Positions 35,193-45,108 of a stretch of DNA of 64,000 nt are shown one piece after another (within the stretch, counting starts at the first letter, position 1; each line of letters begins with the position of its first letter). Made by a program: the position numbers and the translations under genes. This DNA comes from GCA-2794515 sp034436155 (GTDB lineage: Bacteria > Chloroflexota > Anaerolineae > Aggregatilineales > Phototrophicaceae). The notes below the pieces were generated by a model. It had not been told where the DNA came from. It ran no database searches and saw only the letters and a list, made by a program, of their open reading frames with translations. Location: the NCBI GenBank assembly GCA_034436155.1, contig DAOTVP010000011.1, positions 9,581 to 73,580 of the forward strand, written 5' to 3'.

Positions 35193-36506
35193 ATGACCAC
35201 ACAAGCCCGCATGATTGGCTCAGTATCTTCCAGAAGCCTCGTAGACCGCACCCCATTTTTTTACGGATGGGTGATATGGGTCGCCGCAACCGTGAGCATC
35301 ATCGCATCTGCACCTGCACAAGCCTTTAGTTATTCACTCTTCATTGACCATTATATAACCGATTTCGCCATAGACCGCCAGACGGTATCGGGTTTATTTG
35401 GATTAGGCACATTCATCGCCGCCCTCAGTTTGTCGTGGGTGGGCAAGCAAATAGACCATCGCGGCAGTCGTTTGGTGGGGATGGTGGTGGGGGTATTATT
35501 TGTGATTGCCCTCATGACATCGGCGCTGGTGGTGGGACCGTTCACGTTGTTGCTCAGCTTTATCGCCATGCGGACACTCGGACACGGCGCGATTATGGTG
35601 GTTGGCACAACGGCAATCGGCAAGTGGTGGCGTGCCAAACGCGCTTGGGTGATTGGCTTGGCGTTGGTGGCATTTGCGCTATTCCAAACTGAATATTTGC
35701 ATGTGCTACAACGCTTGATAGATGGTGTGGGTTGGCGTTGGACATGGGTGATTTTATCGGGCATGGTTGCAATCGGATTCTTGCCGATTTGGTGGTTGCT
35801 GATGCGTGACCGCCCCGAACAATTTGGGATGTTGCCCGATAATATGTCGGCGTATCATCCGCACGCCATGATGACCACCACCGAAATGTTCCCTGTCAGC
35901 ACCGAAGACAATTGGACACTCCAAGAGGCGCGACGGTTGCCCCTTTTTTGGATATTCGTCTTTGGGCGCTATTTTTCATCTACATGGGGATCTGGATTGG
36001 TGTTTCATCAAGTCTCGATTTTCGCCGCACAAGGACACGATAACACCGTTGTCGCATCGGCGTATGGATTATTGGCGATGGTGAACGCCATTACTACGCT
36101 GATTATCGGACGCACCATGAGCAAATTCCGCCTCAGTTGGATGATGTCGGTGCAAATTATGATGATGGTGATATTATTCGCGCTCGCCATGACGATGAAG
36201 CAGATGTGGATGGTGCATGTATATGCCATTACTTTCGGGGTGATATTCGCGCTGGGGGGCATTTTGGATAACAACATCTGGGCAGAGATGTTCGGACGTG
36301 AGCATCTGGGCGCGATTCGCGGATTCACAGCGATGTTCATCATTTTCGGTACATCGAGCGGTCCGTGGGTGTTCGGCGTGGTTTACGACTTATTGGGCGG
36401 TTATGAGGGGATTTTATTGGCGGGCATCGTCATCGGATTTTTGCCCATGCTATTGGGGCTGATGATAAACAAACCCCGCCCGCATTATCCTCAAAACGGC
36501 GGATAG
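35193..36506 (+). CDS. Major facilitator superfamily transporter
   Basis: 437 residues with about 12 hydrophobic helices. The loop between helices 2 and 3 reads GKQIDHRGSRL, matching the MFS G-x-x-x-D-x-x-G-x-R motif; the mid-protein gap (around residues 205-235) is hydrophilic. The pattern resembles monocarboxylate or oxalate/formate-type carriers, but the substrate is unknown. Start at 35193 (MTTQARMIG); an upstream in-frame extension has no ribosome site. Confidence 0.85.
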   Translation: MTTQARMIGSVSSRSLVDRTPFFYGWVIWVAATVSIIASAPAQAFSYSLFIDHYITDFAIDRQTVSGLFGLGTFIAALSLSWVGKQIDHRGSRLVGMVVGVLFVIALMTSALVVGPFTLLLSFIAMRTLGHGAIMVVGTTAIGKWWRAKRAWVIGLALVAFALFQTEYLHVLQRLIDGVGWRWTWVILSGMVAIGFLPIWWLLMRDRPEQFGMLPDNMSAYHPHAMMTTTEMFPVSTEDNWTLQEARRLPLFWIFVFGRYFSSTWGSGLVFHQVSIFAAQGHDNTVVASAYGLLAMVNAITTLIIGRTMSKFRLSWMMSVQIMMMVILFALAMTMKQMWMVHVYAITFGVIFALGGILDNNIWAEMFGREHLGAIRGFTAMFIIFGTSSGPWVFGVVYDLLGGYEGILLAGIVIGFLPMLLGLMINKPRPHYPQNGG

Positions 36507-36530
36507 ATGCGACTGTACCGACAGCATTTA

Positions 36531-36638
36531 GGGCGGATATACGAGGCTGATGCCTCTAATCCGCCCATACAAATCCAAAAATATATCCACACTGCGAGTC
36601 TGTACGGGACGATTAGCGCGAAGCGCGTATATCGTCCC
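36531..36638. repeat. Inverted doublet of type A palindromes with different stems
   Basis: Left copy 36531-36566 (GGGCGGAT stem, AGGC/GCCT inner pair, ATACA tail); right copy 36601-36638 (TGTAC, then GGGACGAT stem, inverted). The two halves of one doublet therefore carry different but self-complementary stems. Confidence 0.9.
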
Positions 36639-36667
36639 TGAAACCCTACCGCGCCTATTGAATCCTG

Positions 36668-39454
36668 TTATTCATAGCGCAACACGTTTAACGGTTTTTC
36701 GCCAGATGCGCCCCATGCGGTGGTCATGGCGGCGACCAGCGCAATCCCCACACACATCAACATTAACAAGAATGCCGTCCCGTAGGGGATGATAGACCCC
36801 GCACCGGGCAATTGGCTAATCGAAATCGCCAAACCGATCAGACCCAATCCAACACCCAACAACCCGCCGATGAAACCCATGATGGCGTTTTCGAGCAACA
36901 ACATGCCCAACACGCGCTCACGTTGAACGCCGACCGTCTTCATTACTGCGATTTCTTTACGCCGTTCAATCGTTGCTAATGCCACCGAATTGGCAATCAC
37001 CACCCCGCCGACAATCAGACTGAGCGCCGTCACCAAAATCGGCATTGCCGTCAATTGACCCAAAATGGCATTGATGAAGATATTCAAGAATCGCGCCTCT
37101 ATCATGAATACGCCCGGTATTTTGGATAAGGCGTTTCGCAATTCGGGGATGTTATCTTCGTTGATATTCAACACAACACCGACTGAGAAGGGTTGAACAC
37201 CTTCTACCGATCCTGTTGGAATATAGGGGGTGGGGGGTTGCGTGATGACGGTAGGCGCTTCGGATAACCCGACAAGGGTGAAGCTATACTCGCGGTTATT
37301 ATTGGCACGTAGGGTAATCACATCGCCGATTTGCAAGTTTGCGGAATCTGTTCTGCTATCGCGCGGGATGACGATCACCGCTTGACCCGCATCATCGGCA
37401 TTGAGTTGTCGTCCATTGCCTGCGTTAAAAGTCACTTCGGGCAAGTTATTGGTCACATCGCGTTCTGTGATTTGCGTGAAGATGCCATCAATCAGTGTGC
37501 CGTTATTTTGCATTATCATGCCATTGATTTCATCTTTGGTGAGGATTGTACCGTCACTTTTTGTCACCGAGACCAAATCCATTTGGTGCAAACGGGTGAG
37601 GGTGTAGTTATTCACACCTTCTTGTTCATCTAAAATGGTCTGAATCGTATCGGTTGACCCGCCGCCAAATGTCTGAATGAGGACATTCCCGCCCAAGCCC
37701 GTCGAGACCAATTGATTAATGGCACGGTTGGCAGAATCGGCTAAGAGTGTGACCAGACTGAGCGAAAACACACCCACCACCAACGCCAATAGGGTGAACG
37801 CGCCCCGTCTGCGCCCGACCAACACGGCTTTCAGCGAGAGTCGCAAATCTATCCAACCAAAAGCGGGGAAGAATTTCCCAGTGAGCCACAACAACAGTTG
37901 CAACACCAAATAGAAAAACCCCGCCATGAAAAATGTGCCAATCACCACGCCAAACGCCAAGCCCGGATTGCCCAAAATGCCACCCGCGATTATCGTTAAT
38001 GCGATAATCACAATCAACAACGCGCCGAGTGACCGCAACAAACCTGTTCGCGGGATGATGTCATCATTCGGGCGCAAGACGATGCCCGGTCGCACTTGAC
38101 CCGCGCTGAGGGTGGGTAAAAATCCGAACACGGTTGTGACCAACGCGCCGACAATCAACCCCGTGATGGCGGGTTCTGGCGTGATGCGGAAGGGAAGCGT
38201 TTGCCCCAACAGCGTCTCTGCCGAGCCTTTGATGACGAAGGTCAAGCCCCATCCCAACACAATCCCGAATAGACTGCCGATAACGCCCATGATGAAGGCT
38301 TGCACGAGGAACAGCATCGTCACCTGATTGGCTTGTAAGCCGATGGTTTTCAGGACGGCAACTTCGAGTGTGCGCCGACGCACCACCACCTGCATGGTAT
38401 TGACAATGCCGATACTGCCCAACAGCAACGATACCAAACCCATCACCGTCAACAATTGGTCGAGCAAATCCGACACAAATTGATTGCGTTCTGCCACATC
38501 TAAGGTGGTTGTGAATGTCAAAAACGGATAGTCTTTTTCGAATTGTTCAGCAATTTGGGCGATGAGTTCATCATTCGGATTTTCGAGCGCCATATACACT
38601 TTTTCCACGCGCTCTTCAATGCCAAATAGAGGTATGGCGCTGGTATCGACATAATAAAATCCAAAGATGCCCGCTAACACGCTATCAAAACCCGCTTCGA
38701 CTTCTGTGGGGACGATACCCGTCACGGTGAATTCGTCCTCAATCCCGCTTAGGCGGATGCTATCACCCACTTCTGCGCGTAAATTCCGCGCCACATTATC
38801 ACTGAGGACGATGCTATTGGGTGTCGGGAATAAATCGGATAGGAGCGTGCCATCGTTGGCGCGAATTTCACCTACCAACGGATAGGTTTGGCTATCGATC
38901 ATGATAGGCGTGAGGTTGGTGGCACGTAAATTGGTACGGGGTAATTCGCCGATTGTCCCAACACCAAAATTGGTGAAAATGGCGGCGATATCTACCACCT
39001 GATACCCATACGTAAACTTCACCGCTTGCGAGATATTCTCTTCTGCCCATTGGGCTAAAATCTCACGTCCCCGCTCACCAAAATAACGGGTGCTTTGACC
39101 AAAAACGGTCGTGCCTTCGATAATTTCTAATAGACCGCTATCCACCGCCTGTTTTTCAACGAGTTCACCTAACGATTCAAATTCTTCAAAATTGAAATCG
39201 CCATCCCGCCCTGGTCTGATATTCTCACTATTGAACACAAAACGCAAGTCGTTATCGAATTGAATATCGCCCTTATTCGTCTCGCGCAGGTTGCCCGTGA
39301 GCGTATCTTGAATCATCACACCCAGCGTTTGTAGGCTGACAATCGCCGCCACGCCGACCGCAATACATAACAACGCGAAGAGTGTGCGTTGACCATTGAC
39401 CCGCAGGTCATTCATCGAATGGTTGATGTAAAACTTAAATTTTTCTATCATCAC
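36668..39454 (-). CDS. ABC transporter permease, MacB/FtsX type, duplicated
   Basis: 928 residues. An N-terminal helix (about 22-48), a large extracytoplasmic domain, three helices with a FtsX core (about 345-480), a central helix pair, a second extracytoplasmic domain, and a second FtsX core at the C-terminus (about 810-920, with RRKEIAVMKTVGVQR matching the earlier RRTLEVAVLKTIGLQ). Such two-core permeases export lipids, lipoproteins or peptides, or drive envelope remodelling. The ATPase gene starts upstream, 7 bp away, so they form one operon. Confidence 0.9.
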   Translation of the reverse strand: MMIEKFKFYINHSMNDLRVNGQRTLFALLCIAVGVAAIVSLQTLGVMIQDTLTGNLRETNKGDIQFDNDLRFVFNSENIRPGRDGDFNFEEFESLGELVEKQAVDSGLLEIIEGTTVFGQSTRYFGERGREILAQWAEENISQAVKFTYGYQVVDIAAIFTNFGVGTIGELPRTNLRATNLTPIMIDSQTYPLVGEIRANDGTLLSDLFPTPNSIVLSDNVARNLRAEVGDSIRLSGIEDEFTVTGIVPTEVEAGFDSVLAGIFGFYYVDTSAIPLFGIEERVEKVYMALENPNDELIAQIAEQFEKDYPFLTFTTTLDVAERNQFVSDLLDQLLTVMGLVSLLLGSIGIVNTMQVVVRRRTLEVAVLKTIGLQANQVTMLFLVQAFIMGVIGSLFGIVLGWGLTFVIKGSAETLLGQTLPFRITPEPAITGLIVGALVTTVFGFLPTLSAGQVRPGIVLRPNDDIIPRTGLLRSLGALLIVIIALTIIAGGILGNPGLAFGVVIGTFFMAGFFYLVLQLLLWLTGKFFPAFGWIDLRLSLKAVLVGRRRGAFTLLALVVGVFSLSLVTLLADSANRAINQLVSTGLGGNVLIQTFGGGSTDTIQTILDEQEGVNNYTLTRLHQMDLVSVTKSDGTILTKDEINGMIMQNNGTLIDGIFTQITERDVTNNLPEVTFNAGNGRQLNADDAGQAVIVIPRDSRTDSANLQIGDVITLRANNNREYSFTLVGLSEAPTVITQPPTPYIPTGSVEGVQPFSVGVVLNINEDNIPELRNALSKIPGVFMIEARFLNIFINAILGQLTAMPILVTALSLIVGGVVIANSVALATIERRKEIAVMKTVGVQRERVLGMLLLENAIMGFIGGLLGVGLGLIGLAISISQLPGAGSIIPYGTAFLLMLMCVGIALVAAMTTAWGASGEKPLNVLRYE

Positions 39455-39461
39455 ATATCCC

Positions 39462-40235
39462 CTATTTATGAACGCTTTGCCATTCGCCCGTTGCGCGTTT
39501 TTCTTTGAGCATCTTGATAGCGGTCAATTCTGCGCTGGCTAACGGATTGGTATCTTCGGCAATCAGACCATCCACCAATGTCACCACACGGTCTACGTTG
39601 GCGGCAATATCGGGGCTATGCGTCACGATGATGATGGTGGTACTCAGTTCACGTTGCACATCGCGCAAGGCTTGCATCACCGTCTCGGTGGATGCGCTAT
39701 CGAGGCTACCTGTCGGCTCATCCGCCAACAGCAGGGCGGGGTTATTCGCCAATGCGCGTGCCAACGCCACTCGTTGTTGTTGACCACCCGATAGTTGGGT
39801 CGGACGGTGATGCAATCTATCACCCAAGCCGAGCATTTCGAGCAATTCTTTGGCGCGTTTTTGTGGATTCACACGCCCTTTTTTCGAGAATTGTATCGGC
39901 AATGCCACATTCTCAATCGCCGTCAGCGTAGGGATGAGGTTGAAGAATTGAAACACGAAGCCGATTTTTTCGTTGCGGATGGTGGTCAGCGCCCGTTCCG
40001 ATAGGTTGGTGATGTCTATGCCGTCAATCCATACCTTGCCCGATGTGGGCATATCCAAACCGCCAATCATCCCCAATAGGGTCGATTTACCACTCCCAGA
40101 CGGTCCGATAATCCCCACAAATTCGCCCCGTTTGACGCGCATCGTGATACCGCGCAAAGCGTGGACGGTGACTTCGCCACTTTGCAGGTCTTTTTTCACA
40201 TCTTGTACATCTAAGACGACTTGATTCTCACTCAT
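39462..40235 (-). CDS. ABC transporter ATP-binding protein, LolD/MacB type
   Basis: About 257 residues from the ATG at 40235 (MSENQVVLDVQDVKKD). Walker A GPSGSGKST, Q-loop FQFFNLIP, signature LSGGQQQR, Walker B LLLADEPTGSLD, H-switch THSP. In-frame Met codons at 40253 and 40274 are alternatives; none has an ideal ribosome site. It energises the adjacent FtsX-type permease. Confidence 0.92.
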   Translation of the reverse strand: MSENQVVLDVQDVKKDLQSGEVTVHALRGITMRVKRGEFVGIIGPSGSGKSTLLGMIGGLDMPTSGKVWIDGIDITNLSERALTTIRNEKIGFVFQFFNLIPTLTAIENVALPIQFSKKGRVNPQKRAKELLEMLGLGDRLHHRPTQLSGGQQQRVALARALANNPALLLADEPTGSLDSASTETVMQALRDVQRELSTTIIIVTHSPDIAANVDRVVTLVDGLIAEDTNPLASAELTAIKMLKEKRATGEWQSVHK

Positions 40236-40394
40236 GTGGTCATTTTGCTCCATGTTTTTTAGAAACGATTCCATACCATAGTGTACGTAAAAATCATGAA
40301 ATAGTTGTGAGTGTTTTGTTATGATTTATTGTGGACTTTTGTGAACCGTTATAAAATGATAATCTCGCTTATCATTGCTTGTGAGGTGAAAAAT

Positions 40395-40922
40395 ATGGGT
40401 AAGGTGCTATTGTATATCGCAATCAGCTTGGATGGATTTATTGCAACACCCGATGGCGGTGTGACGTGGTTGGATGGATTCAACCTGCCCGATGAAGATT
40501 ATGGTTATAAAGCCATGTATGACCGTCTGGGCGCGGTGGTGATGGGTGGCATCACCTATCGGCAGGTGTTGGGATTTGGGCATTGGTACGAGGGGGTTAA
40601 ATCGTATATTGTCACACGCGGACAGTTGGATAATCCGCCACAAGGAGACGTGATAGCGTTTTCTGGTGATATGCGCGACCTGGTGACGAAAATCCGCGCC
40701 GAGACGGTTAAAGATATTTGGCTGATGGGCGGGGCGGATGTGGTGGCGCAATTCATGACGCACAATTTGATAGATGAATATCATATCAGCATCATTCCGG
40801 TTATTTTGGGGCGCGGGATACCCCTTTTTACTGGTGCAACATTAGCCAATTCACAATCAGTCAAATTGGATAGTGTGAAGTCTTATCCGAATGGCGTGGT
40901 ACAGGTGATTTATCATCGCTAA
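40395..40922 (+). CDS. Dihydrofolate reductase-like protein (RibD C-terminal domain family)
   Basis: 175 residues. MGKVLLYIAISLDGFIA start, VVMGGITYRQVL and IWLMGGADVVAQFM (NADPH site) are typical of the YyaP/YwjB-type group. The enzyme activity of this group is mostly untested. TGAGGTGA precedes the ATG at 40395; an upstream extension in frame is rejected. The stop overlaps that of the convergent pseudogene by 4 bp. Confidence 0.85.
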   Translation: MGKVLLYIAISLDGFIATPDGGVTWLDGFNLPDEDYGYKAMYDRLGAVVMGGITYRQVLGFGHWYEGVKSYIVTRGQLDNPPQGDVIAFSGDMRDLVTKIRAETVKDIWLMGGADVVAQFMTHNLIDEYHISIIPVILGRGIPLFTGATLANSQSVKLDSVKSYPNGVVQVIYHR

Positions 40923-42830
40923 TACACCCACGCTATCCCTTCGCGCATGACTATCAATGCCAGTGGGATGATGAAAATCAGGGTCAATACGACAACCCCT
41001 AGCGGGTTATAGGCGGGCGCAATCGGTTGCGCCTCCTTATCCTCTGATTGAGGCATAATCGCGTTTTCGCGTCGGATGACCACCCAAACCACCACCATAA
41101 TCACTGCTATCAGGCTGAACATTATCCCAAATTGTTGCGGATTGGTGAGTGTTCGGCTCAGGCGCAGGGTATGCGTCCCCGCGGGGATGATGTCGGTGCG
41201 GATGAAGCCAAAATCGCCAGATGGGGATATGCCGAGTTGGGCATTATCGAGCGTGGCAACCCAACCCACGAAATAAAATTGGAAAATTTCGAGGCTGACA
41301 TCGACATCCGATGAAATTTCGAGGATGTATTCTTCGGCGGTGCTTTTAATCGGTGTGAATCTCACGCCTTCGCCATACGCATCGGGATTCACGCGCATGG
41401 CAGGCGTGCCATTGATGAGGCTATCCACCAAAAAGCCTGTCGCAGGTGGTAGATTCGGCACAGTACGGGGCTTAAATTCGTTGGCGGATGTGGTGGCGAG
41501 GTCATTCGTCTCGAATTCGTAATACAGATAATCGCGGGCGGTGGCTTCTGATGGAAAATCGTCGCGCCATGTTATCACGGTGCTATGCCAACCCTGAACA
41601 ATCAGCAACGCCATCAGGAGCGTCCCTATCCACCGATAGCGAATCGTGGATATGCCCGCGCCGAGCAACATCGCTAATCCAAGCGCGGTGATATTCAAAA
41701 ATCGGGCGGGGAATATAAACGTTTGCAATGGCTCAATGTTATCCCATAAAAATTACGATTGTGGGATGACCAAAAATAGCGCCCCCAACGTCAGGATGAG
41801 CCAGAAAGCAGATTCTGATACTTGTTGAGGTGTGTGTAGGGGCATGATATATATCAGATGGAGTTGCTTGATCAGGACGCGCAGAAGCGCGTGCGTACAG
41901 GCTGAATAGGGCTAAAACAATCACCGAAATCCACGTCACCACGCCCAATGTGAATCGTTCTGGCTGAATATTTAAGCCGAAATCATACGGTTGTAACCCG
42001 TTTAACAATTGCACCAACGTATAAAAATGGTCTTGATAGCGCATGTGCGGATTGAATGGGATGGCATCCAGCGAGACAAAAGTCCGTTCCAACAACACAG
42101 GTATCCAAAAAAAGGCACTGGTCATAATGCCAATGATGAACACGCCCAGCGTCCCGCGCCAATAGGGATGTGATTTTCGCTGGAATATCACCATAAATAT
42201 CAACCACGCCATTAATACCCCTACTCCCGAAATGGCGGTCAGATTATGCGACCACAGCAAGGCGAACAGGGCGATAACCGTCCAAATCATACCCTTGCGC
42301 GTGTGGCTATAACGGTCTAATAACGCGAGGCTCATCGCCAACCATCCCATGCCCCATACGACAGGGAACGCACCCCGTCCGAGCGCCTCGTTGCCGATGA
42401 GGGCAGGCGCAAAGGTGAACGCCGTTGCGCTGATGAGTGCGCTCATCAACCCCCAACGCCGATGCGCGTAGGTATACATCCCACATGTCCCGACATAAAT
42501 GCCGATGAACCATGTGATTTTGAGCGCCCACACATCATGGATGAGGGGGATATGGCTGATGAGTCCCGCCACCACGTAAAACCCACTGGCGGTATATTGA
42601 AAGGTGGGTGCGCCATAGCCGTAATAAAAATGCTCCGCCCAACGCGGGAAAAATACACCATCTGCCCATTGCGATTTGAGTTCAAACACGCGCCAAAAAT
42701 GGGCGGCGATATCTGCCCCTGCGGGTAGCCCTGTGTGAAGGATGGCGGGCAGAAATGCCAATAACGCGAGGATGAAACAGGCACTATATCCCGATAAATA
42801 GATGAGGGGAGTGGATTTTGGGGTCATCAT
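40919..42830 (-). pseudogene. Broken multi-pass membrane protein gene (YfhO-like / 6-pyruvoyl-tetrahydropterin synthase-related type)
   Basis: Two fragments read as one protein. The N-terminal part (start ATG 42830) has many helices and typical LPAGADIAAHFWRVFELKSQW and FPVVWGMGW segments (e.g. GADIAAHFWRVFEL). It loses frame inside a repeat insert at 41836-41899. The native frame resumes as TPQQVSESAFWLILTLGALF, meets a TAA at 41753-41755 (probably from CAA), then continues FLWDNIEPLQTFIFPARFLN through a periplasmic beta domain and two helices to 40919. Two separate lesions argue for a true pseudogene. The intact family is thought to act in cell-surface glycosylation. Confidence 0.8.
41836..41899. 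repeat. Palindromic repeats (partial type D plus type C) inserted in a coding gene
   Basis: A half type D element (GTAGGGGCATGATATAT, from 41836) and a complete type C element (GGACGCGCAGAAGCGCGTGC then GTACA, 41875-41899). They separate the two homologous parts of the membrane-protein gene and shift its frame. Confidence 0.8.
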
Positions 42831-42854
42831 TTTAGAGGTATTTTTAGATAAATA

Positions 42855-43000
42855 GGGCGGATATACGCGCTTGGCGCTAATCCGCCCGTACAAATTTTCA
42901 GATTTATCATGTGCGGATATACGCGCTTGGCACTAATCCGCCCGTGTAAATAAGTAGGCTGGTCGGGTTGGATTAGGGCAGGATGCCCGTATATTCGCCC
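42855..43000. repeat. Cluster of three type A palindromes upstream of the pseudogene
   Basis: 42855-42892 (GGGCGGATATACG, CGC-TTG-GCG, CTAATCCGCCC, GTACA), 42911-42947 (same orientation, GTGCGGAT start) and 42961-43000 (inverted, variant GTCGGGTTGGATTAG ... TATTCGCCC). They fill the gap to ftsH. Confidence 0.88.
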
Positions 43001-43012
43001 TTGTGATGATGC

Positions 43013-44935
43013 TTATTGTACCGTGTTGCCGACCATGATTTTTTCAAAGGCTTCACGGTCGAGCGTTTCTTCTACGATGAGGATATTCGCCAATTCATCG
43101 AGTTTTGCCCGATATTGGGTGATGATATTTTTGGCGCGTTGATAACATTCCTGCAAAATGCGCTTGACTTCGTTATCAATTTCTTCGGCATAATGTTCGC
43201 TATAATCGCGTTGTTCGGCAATATCGCGCCCCAAGAACACCATCTGATTGCCTGCACCATACGCCCGCGGACCCAATTTGTCGCTCATGCCGAATTGCGT
43301 CACCATCGCCCGGGCGATGCGCGTGGCTTGTTGCAAATCGCTGGATGCGCCTGTGGTGAATTGTTGCAACGCAATTTCTTCGGCGGCGCGACCACCCAAA
43401 GCGGCGACAATCAGGTCTTCAAATTGTTCGCGGGTGGTGAGCATGGTGTCGTCTTCTTCATCGGGCAACGACATCACATATCCGCCTGCGCGTCCACGCG
43501 GGACAATCGTGATTTTATGCACATCGTTGGCATGTTCTAACACATGGAATAAAATGGCATGACCTGCTTCGTGATAGGCGAGGGTGCGTTTGGTTTTTTC
43601 GGTCAAGACGCGCGTTTTGCGTTCTGGACCCATCACCACGCGCTCCATGCTTTCTTGCAGTTCGCTCATGCCGATGGTTTTCAGGTTACGGCGTGCCGCC
43701 AAAATCGCCGCCTCGTTAATCAGATTTTCGAGGTCTGCGCCAGAAAACCCTGCGGTGATACGTGAGATTGCCTCTAAATCCACATTGGGCGCGAGGGGTT
43801 TGCCACGGGCGTGAACTTTGAGGATGTCTAGGCGACCCTTGACATCGGGGTTATCCATGATGACCTTGCGGTCAAACCGACCCGGACGCAACAAGGCGGG
43901 GTCTAAAATATCGGGGCGGTTGGTGGCGGCGCAGATGATGACATTTGTGCCAGTCTCGAAACCGTCCATCTCGACCAAAATCTGATTCAGAGTTTGTTCG
44001 CGTTCATCATGACCACCGCCTAAACCCGCACCACGATGCCGACCAACGGCATCAATTTCATCAATAAAGATGATAGCAGGGGCTTCGGCTTTGGCGCGGT
44101 CAAATAAATCGCGTACCCGCGATGCACCGACACCAACGAACATTTCGACAAATTCCGAGCCAGAAATGCTAAAGAATGGCACGCCCGCCTCGCCTGCGAC
44201 CGCCCGCGCCATCAGGGTTTTACCTGTCCCTGGAGGTCCGACCATCAGCACACCTTTTGGCACACGCGCACCCAGTCGGATGAATTTTTCAGGTTCTTTG
44301 AGGAATTCGACCACTTCTTTGAGTTCCTCTTTGGCTTCATCGCACCCCGCCACATCGTTAAACGTGACTTGGGGGCGTTCCATATCCCGCGCAACTCGCG
44401 CCCGACTGCGCCCGAAACTCATGGCTTGGTCTTGTTGACCGCGCATAGAACGGCGCATCCATAAAATCACCCAAATGATGAGGATGATGGGACCAACGGT
44501 GAATAACAATTGAAGCAAAATTGCACCTGTCTCATCGGCGGGCATATAACTGATATTGGCAACCAACAATTTTTCGGTGGGGACGTTGTAGGTTTCGCTG
44601 AGTAAATTGCCAATATCTGTGCCTCGCGGGATGGTCATTTGGCGTGTGCCACCAGAGCGCAAGGTGATGGTCACGCCACCGTTGCCATCTTGGACAATGG
44701 TCGAGATATTTTCGGCGTTGACCTCGCGCACGAGCGCCGCCATGGGGTAACTTTCTTGTCCTAAGCGATTGTTGCCATTCAAAAAGAATAACAACGCCAA
44801 CATCGTAATCACGCCCACAATAATCCATGCCCGTTGGGCATTTTTATTGGGTGCAGGCGGTGTTGATGAGTCATGTTCGTTGGGGTGTTCGCCACGCGGT
44901 TTTTGTGGTGGTAATTCAGGTGGTTTATTGTTCAA
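43013..44935 (-). CDS. ftsH: ATP-dependent zinc metalloprotease FtsH
   Basis: 640 residues. A Pro-rich cytoplasmic N-terminus, membrane helix 35-53, an extracytoplasmic segment, and a second helix (about 140-160). AAA module: Walker A GPPGTGKT (233-240), Walker B IIFIDEID (288-295), second region of homology ATNRPDILDPALLRPGRFD (part). Zinc site H455-E-A-G-H459 with a later Asp. It degrades damaged or unassembled membrane proteins and regulatory substrates. Length is normal. No operon partner is apparent. Confidence 0.97.
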   Translation of the reverse strand: MNNKPPELPPQKPRGEHPNEHDSSTPPAPNKNAQRAWIIVGVITMLALLFFLNGNNRLGQESYPMAALVREVNAENISTIVQDGNGGVTITLRSGGTRQMTIPRGTDIGNLLSETYNVPTEKLLVANISYMPADETGAILLQLLFTVGPIILIIWVILWMRRSMRGQQDQAMSFGRSRARVARDMERPQVTFNDVAGCDEAKEELKEVVEFLKEPEKFIRLGARVPKGVLMVGPPGTGKTLMARAVAGEAGVPFFSISGSEFVEMFVGVGASRVRDLFDRAKAEAPAIIFIDEIDAVGRHRGAGLGGGHDEREQTLNQILVEMDGFETGTNVIICAATNRPDILDPALLRPGRFDRKVIMDNPDVKGRLDILKVHARGKPLAPNVDLEAISRITAGFSGADLENLINEAAILAARRNLKTIGMSELQESMERVVMGPERKTRVLTEKTKRTLAYHEAGHAILFHVLEHANDVHKITIVPRGRAGGYVMSLPDEEDDTMLTTREQFEDLIVAALGGRAAEEIALQQFTTGASSDLQQATRIARAMVTQFGMSDKLGPRAYGAGNQMVFLGRDIAEQRDYSEHYAEEIDNEVKRILQECYQRAKNIITQYRAKLDELANILIVEETLDREAFEKIMVGNTVQ

Positions 44936-45025
44936 AACTCATATACTCCAAACTAATCTGTTTGACATTTATGATAAATGGCAATAAGATGCGGGTCAAG
45001 ATGACCAACAGAATAAGTTGTTGTT

Positions 45026-45096
45026 GAACGCGCACAAGCGCGTCCGTACAGACATACCTATGATTGATTGGTGTAGGGACGGCATATATGCCGTCC
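45026..45096. repeat. Doublet of a type C and a type D palindrome
   Basis: 45026-45050: GAACGCGC, ACAA loop, GCGCGTCC, GTACA. 45072-45096: TGTAGG then a perfect 20-bp palindrome GGACGGCATATATGCCGTCC at 45077-45096. The GTACA and TGTA tails face each other, as in the type A doublets. Confidence 0.85.
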
Positions 45097-45108
45097 AAAA
45101 TCGCTCAT

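Noticed and set aside
42831..42893. Upstream extension of the broken membrane-protein gene
   Set aside because: The extra codons are translation of a type A palindrome; the ATG at 42830 gives the natural start.
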